Source: Xanthobacter dioxanivorans
GTDB taxonomy: Bacteria; Pseudomonadota; Alphaproteobacteria; Rhizobiales; Xanthobacteraceae
Reading direction: 5' to 3'
DNA length: 64,000 bases
NCBI RefSeq assembly: GCF_016807805.1
Contig: NZ_CP063362.1
Coordinates: 2,159,001-2,223,000, forward strand
The stretch's first letter is position 1. Each line of letters starts with the position of its first letter. This document shows, piece after piece, positions 60,469-64,000 of this stretch. Under the pieces are notes generated by a model that was not told the DNA's origin, did not search any database, and saw only the letters and a list, made by a program, of their open reading frames with translations. The position numbers and the translations under genes are program-made.

Positions 60469-62007
60469 TCAGTCGGCCTTTCGGAGGGCCTTCTTGTCAA
60501 TCTTGCCAAAATTCGTCAAGGGCATGGCTTCTATAAATCTGACCTTCTTGGGGCAATTGATGGAGCTTTTTCTCTGCTTCACGAACTCTATCAGCTCGCT
60601 CTCGCCGGGCACATCTGCGCCGGGGCGTAACTCAGCATAAGCAACCACGATCTCTCCCCACAGAGGGTCCGGTTCGCCCACCACAGCGACTGCGGTTACG
60701 GCCGGATGCTGAGAAAGTGCGTCCTCGACTTCTTTAGGGTACACATTAAAACCTCCTGTAATTATCATGTCCTTTTTTCTATCAACAATTACCAGATACC
60801 CACGGCTGGTCTCCATTGCCAGGTCGCCGGTGTGCAGCCAGTCTCCGGACAATGCCGTTTGGGTTGCCTCCGGTTGGCCGAGATAGCCATTCATGACAAT
60901 GGGACCGCGAACGCATATCTCGCCAATCTGGCCCGGGGGGACAGGTGCGCCAGTGTCTCCAAGCAACGTGACGCGCACTCCTGGAAAGGGACGGCCTGCC
61001 GAACCCAAAATCTCCTCGTCTTCAAGTTGATGATCATATTGAGTCAACGTGAGAACTGCGGATGGCGCCTCAGTCTGCCCATACATCTGAACCAGACAAG
61101 GGCCAAATTCCCGAAATGCCTGCTTGATTCGGGGATGTGCCATCGGGGCGCCGCTATAGACGAGGGCGTGCATGTTGGCCCAGTCCTCGCGCTGGTGGTC
61201 AGGGTTGTCGAGCAATTTATAGATTGCTGTCGGCACAAGCCATGTAACGTTACACGCCTCCGCACGAAGTGTAGCGACAAAATCATGGGCGTCGAATTTT
61301 TGACGAAATACTACGCAGCCGCCCTTGCACAATGTTGGAATAATAAGCGCTCCCGCCCCATGTGTCATCGGCATGGAGCAAAGATATTTTGGGCTTTCGG
61401 GCCAGCTCCAGCCGCACATGATCTGCATCGCACACGCGAGCATCGATCGAGATGTGAGTTCGATCCCTTTAGGGCGCCCAGTCGTGCCACCTGTATACGC
61501 GATCCGTATCACGTCTTCCGAGCCGACCTCACATCGAAGCGGCTGGGGGTCACGGTCAAGAGTCTCCTGCCAGAAGCACTTCCAGTCCGCATGGGGGATA
61601 TGACAACGCCAGTGCTGAATATGAGGCGCTCCTTTCCTCAGCGCCTCGGACATCTGCGCGTACGCGCTGTCGCAAACAAACAGACGGCAGTCCGTCTCCA
61701 AAATAATATGTAGCTTGTCTTCTATCCCGGAAAGAGGCTGCAATGTTACGGATCTTAGACCATAAATATATGATGCCGCGATCAGCGCGAATCCCGACAC
61801 GTTGTTTTGGACGAGCTGGACAATGGAGTCCCCGGGTTGAAGCCCCAGATGCGTGAAGGTCGCACACGCGCGTGATAACAAGGCTTCAAACTCGGAATAT
61901 GTTGTATCCCGGCCTCCATCTCGAAATGCGACTCTGGACGAAAATCGCAAGGTCGCATCAATGATCAAATGCCCGATTCCGCCCGAATCATACAAACTTC
62001 CGACCAT
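60469..62007 (-). CDS. AMP-dependent acyl-CoA ligase
   Basis: A 512-residue adenylate-forming ligase: P-loop IAYTGGTTGRPKGIELTSRS near residue 180, MYGQTEAPSAV near 305, TGDLAMETSRGYLVIVDRKKDMIITGGFNVYPKE near 395-425, and the catalytic Lys in LTNFGKIDKKALR at the end. Compared with other ligases here its DNA is visibly AT-richer, with codons such as AAT, ATA and TTT frequent, suggesting another origin. It may activate the substrate of the neighbouring DUF35/thiolase-like pair. The gap to the next gene (62008-62156) is AT-rich and empty. Confidence 0.92.
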   Translation of the reverse strand: MVGSLYDSGGIGHLIIDATLRFSSRVAFRDGGRDTTYSEFEALLSRACATFTHLGLQPGDSIVQLVQNNVSGFALIAASYIYGLRSVTLQPLSGIEDKLHIILETDCRLFVCDSAYAQMSEALRKGAPHIQHWRCHIPHADWKCFWQETLDRDPQPLRCEVGSEDVIRIAYTGGTTGRPKGIELTSRSMLACAMQIMCGWSWPESPKYLCSMPMTHGAGALIIPTLCKGGCVVFRQKFDAHDFVATLRAEACNVTWLVPTAIYKLLDNPDHQREDWANMHALVYSGAPMAHPRIKQAFREFGPCLVQMYGQTEAPSAVLTLTQYDHQLEDEEILGSAGRPFPGVRVTLLGDTGAPVPPGQIGEICVRGPIVMNGYLGQPEATQTALSGDWLHTGDLAMETSRGYLVIVDRKKDMIITGGFNVYPKEVEDALSQHPAVTAVAVVGEPDPLWGEIVVAYAELRPGADVPGESELIEFVKQRKSSINCPKKVRFIEAMPLTNFGKIDKKALRKAD

Positions 62008-62156
62008 ATATCCGCCCCTTATATTCTATAAACAGGTTGGCGTTGGATTGGACAATAGACCATATGGCGCAACCTGCGATGGTGAGTTGAGTTACATTTT
62101 TGTATATAAGTGAAGATTTCGAATTTTTAGTGCGGAGCTGCAACTTATGTCGAAAA

Positions 62157-63125
62157 TTACTGTTTCTGAATATTTGCCCGCCGCGCGATCTCGTTGTTGC
62201 GTTCGATCCCGGCCTCCAAGTATGCACCGAAATCGGCCGCCCCGCTGGGAGCGGGCACGAAACCCTCCATCGCCGCCAGCTTCTGCTTGACTTCGTCGCT
62301 CTCGACGGCTTGTGTCATGGTACTGCTCAGTTTTGCAATTATATTGGCCGGTGTGCCGGCGGGAGCCAGCAAGCCGATGAAAGGAGTATCGATGAAGCCT
62401 TTAAAGCCCAGCTCCTGCATCGTGGGAACATCCGGAAGGTTGGGCTGACGGCTCTCGGACAGCACAGCCAGGATCTTGGTTCTTTGAGCCTTTACATAGG
62501 GCATCTGGCCGCCGATGGTGTCCAACAGCAGGTCCACCCGACCTTGAGACACGTCGGTGATCGCTTCGCTGATGCCGCGGTAATCCACGCGGCGGATTGC
62601 CATTCCAGTTTCGGCATTCAGCCGTTCAAGATCGAGGCCATAGACCGGAGATGTCACCGCCATGCTGAACCGATCCGGTTCAGCCTTGGATTCCTTCAGG
62701 AGCTGCGGAAACGTGTCAATCGGGAGGTCCTTACTGGCCACGAGCATGATTGGAATGTCCACCATCTTGCCGATCGGCGCGAAATCCTTTGTCGCGTCAA
62801 TAAGCGGCGCTTTGAAAAGTGCCTTTACGACCGTCAGCGGGGCCCCTCCGACCAGCAGTGTGTAGCCGTCGGGAGCGCTCTTGGCGACATGTTGCGCGCC
62901 GATCATCCCGTTGGCGCCTGGCTTGTTTTCTATGACCACAGGCTGACCGAGTATTTCGGCCATCTTCGCTCCGATCATCCGGGCGATGATGTCATTGGCG
63001 CCTCCCGGGCCGTAAACCACGACCAGGCGGATTGGCCTGGTCGGGAAATCAGCTCTCGCTGGCGCTGCGGCGAGAATAGACAGTGCGGCGAATACCATAA
63101 TCCCCATGTACGATGTTATTTTCAT
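62157..63125 (-). CDS. Bug (TctC) family periplasmic solute receptor
   Basis: A 322-residue secreted receptor. Signal peptide MKITSYMGIMVFAALSILAAAPARA, then DFPTRPIRLVVVYGPGGANDIIARMIGAKMAEILGQPVVIENKPGANGMIGAQHVAKSAPDGYTLL, the hallmark start of the tripartite tricarboxylate receptor family, and VDLLLDTIGGQMPYVKAQRTKILAVLSESR. These bind carboxylates, aromatic acids or amino acids. No TctA/TctB membrane genes are in view, which is usual for orphan Bug receptors. Such genes commonly sit beside organic-acid catabolic genes. Confidence 0.94.
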   Translation of the reverse strand: MKITSYMGIMVFAALSILAAAPARADFPTRPIRLVVVYGPGGANDIIARMIGAKMAEILGQPVVIENKPGANGMIGAQHVAKSAPDGYTLLVGGAPLTVVKALFKAPLIDATKDFAPIGKMVDIPIMLVASKDLPIDTFPQLLKESKAEPDRFSMAVTSPVYGLDLERLNAETGMAIRRVDYRGISEAITDVSQGRVDLLLDTIGGQMPYVKAQRTKILAVLSESRQPNLPDVPTMQELGFKGFIDTPFIGLLAPAGTPANIIAKLSSTMTQAVESDEVKQKLAAMEGFVPAPSGAADFGAYLEAGIERNNEIARRANIQKQ

Positions 63126-63193
63126 GGCGTTTCCCGTATATATTTTGATTGACGGATTGGAGTGTCAAAGGTCGAATAAATTATTATAGACTT

Positions 63194-63601
63194 TTACACG
63201 GTCGAAAAGAACGGCATCGCCCTCCCTTCGGCAGTGGGCCGGAACTGGACGCTGACTGCTTGTCCAATCTTAAGATCTTCCGCCCGTGCATCCACGATGT
63301 GGGTCATCAGCATGGGACCTTCACTGAGGGTCACGTAGGCGAGTGTGCATGGTGGATCCATTCGTCGCGAACGACTGAAAGCGTAGATGGTGCCTGTGCC
63401 GCTGCCGACCTTCCATTGTGTACGTTCGCTGCCGCAAAGGGGGCATAGCGTGCGGGGGTACCAATGTGCACGCCCGCATTCGTCGCAGGTCTTCAGCAAT
63501 AGATTACCCATCTCAGCCGCTACCCAGAACTCACGGCTTTCGGGATAAGCGATAGCCAAAGGGTCCTGTTCAAATGTCAGAGTTGATTTATCTGGATTCA
63601 T
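63194..63601 (-). CDS. DUF35 (OB-fold, Zn ribbon) protein
   Basis: A 135-residue protein with zinc ligands C39-x2-C42 and C53-x2-C56 (CDECGRAHWYPRTLCPLC) and an OB fold (GTGTIYAFSRSRRMDPPCTLAYVTLSEGPMLMTHIVDARAED). It resembles the DUF35 protein at 21093 along its whole length, including the LAYVTLxEGPxxMTxIVD stretch. It lies 25 bases after the thiolase-like gene on the minus strand and should form a complex with it. Confidence 0.92.
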   Translation of the reverse strand: MNPDKSTLTFEQDPLAIAYPESREFWVAAEMGNLLLKTCDECGRAHWYPRTLCPLCGSERTQWKVGSGTGTIYAFSRSRRMDPPCTLAYVTLSEGPMLMTHIVDARAEDLKIGQAVSVQFRPTAEGRAMPFFSTV

Positions 63602-63626
63602 CCGTGTGAGCTTTCCGAATTACCAT

Positions 63627-64000
63627 TCAATTTCGTTCAAAAATCACGCTGGCGTGCGCGTGGCCGCCGCCAGTCACCAAGCCGGGACCGGAGGCCAATG
63701 CCAGACGACAGTTTTTGACCTGAACTGCCGGATGCGCCTCGCCGCGCAATTGACGCACCGCTTCGATCGCCTTGGTGATTCCGCCTCGGTTCATAGGGTG
63801 GTTGTTGCACAGGCCGCCTCCATCGGTGTTCCACGGCAGCTTGCCGACACCTGAAATCAGGTTTCCATCCGCAACGAACGCACCGCCTCGCCCTTTCTCG
63901 CAGAAGCCAAGGTCTTCCAGCTGCATAATCACTGCGATCGTGAAATTGTCGTAGATCGAGGCGTAATCGATATCGGACGGCATGATGCCTGCTTCGCGAA
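63627..64000 (-). CDS. thiolase-like protein (Ltp2 family), N-terminus outside window
   Basis: The frame is open to the right edge, so about 124 C-terminal residues are visible: DYASIYDNFTIAVIMQLEDLGFCEKGRGGAFVADGNLISGVGKLPWNTDGGGLCNNHPMNRGG and EAHPAVQVKNCRLALASGPG. It closely follows the C-terminus of the thiolase-like protein at 19930-21090, with the same YDxF and GGGLCNNHP motifs. With the DUF35 gene downstream it is the third retro-aldolase-type pair in the window. Whether the N-terminal Cys is absent cannot be seen. Confidence 0.9.
   Translation of the reverse strand, partial: REAGIMPSDIDYASIYDNFTIAVIMQLEDLGFCEKGRGGAFVADGNLISGVGKLPWNTDGGGLCNNHPMNRGGITKAIEAVRQLRGEAHPAVQVKNCRLALASGPGLVTGGGHAHASVIFERN

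Noticed and set aside
62050..62075. ATTGGACAATAGACCAT before the ligase at 60469
   Set aside because: The half-sites are separated by eight bases instead of five, so it does not fit the palindrome.
1..64000. CRISPR arrays, tRNA or rRNA genes, transposases
   Set aside because: No regularly spaced repeats, cloverleaf-like or rRNA stretches, or transposase motifs were seen on either strand.

Overview
The window is GC-rich DNA densely packed with catabolic genes. Most start codons sit behind clear GGAGG-type ribosome sites, GTG and TTG starts are common, and neighbouring genes often overlap by 1-11 bases. Gene content (a PcaQ-type LysR gene divergent from pcaCHG, many branched-chain-amino-acid-type ABC importers, FCD-GntR regulators, CaiB/BaiF CoA-transferases) suggests a soil or water alphaproteobacterium, probably Hyphomicrobiales. 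This is inferred from gene content and no ribosomal RNA is present to confirm it. I see no tRNA, rRNA, CRISPR array or intact insertion sequence.

Layout. (1) 1-12.5 kb: end of an ABC solute-binding protein, a cyclase-family hydrolase, then a plus-strand block of two enoyl-CoA hydratase-like genes, an HMG-CoA-lyase-like gene, a frameshifted CaiB gene, two acyl-CoA ligases and an ABC importer with fused permeases. An 18-base palindrome, GTCAAC-N6-GTTGAC, occurs twice before this block and once in its middle. (2) 12.7-28.9 kb: a hydratase and a solute-binding protein; a divergent locus with CoA ligase, MaoC hydratase and two acyl-CoA dehydrogenases on one side and thiolase-like protein, DUF35 protein, SDR and GntR regulator on the other; then two CaiB genes, another dehydrogenase and two more GntR regulators. 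(3) 29.0-35.8 kb: a plus-strand operon with DUF35 (frameshifted), thiolase-like protein, a small HicB-like protein, a Rieske oxygenase, two CaiB proteins and the oxygenase reductase. (4) 35.9-43.5 kb: an ABC importer and pcaG-pcaH-pcaC for protocatechuate, with pcaQ divergent. (5) 44.1-46.1 kb: MFS transporter, a collapsed flavoprotein gene and a Cys-rich PadR regulator. (6) 46.2-57.6 kb: one long minus-strand operon for a molybdenum hydroxylase (large subunit fused to a CoxG domain), CoA ligase, hydratase and a complete ABC importer whose LivM gene is frameshifted; an AraC regulator lies upstream. (7) 58.7-59.7 kb: aldo/keto reductase. (8) 59.7-64 kb: a decayed segment with a thioredoxin remnant, then visibly AT-richer genes for a CoA ligase, a Bug-type solute receptor, a third DUF35 protein and a third thiolase-like protein that runs off the window.

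How the parts fit: importers bring in organic acids, ligases or CoA-transferases make CoA thioesters, and dehydrogenases, hydratases and oxygenases act on them. Three thiolase-like/DUF35 pairs look like retro-aldol chain-cleaving enzymes of the steroid (Ltp2) or ibuprofen (IpfD/IpfE) type, and aromatic products could drain through protocatechuate ring cleavage. A 15-base palindrome, AATGG-N5-CCATT, lies upstream of many of these units and is the expected kind of site for the FCD-GntR regulators encoded here. Three genes carry single-base frameshifts, all explained by loss of one C from a run of five, so sequencing error should be excluded before calling them pseudogenes.
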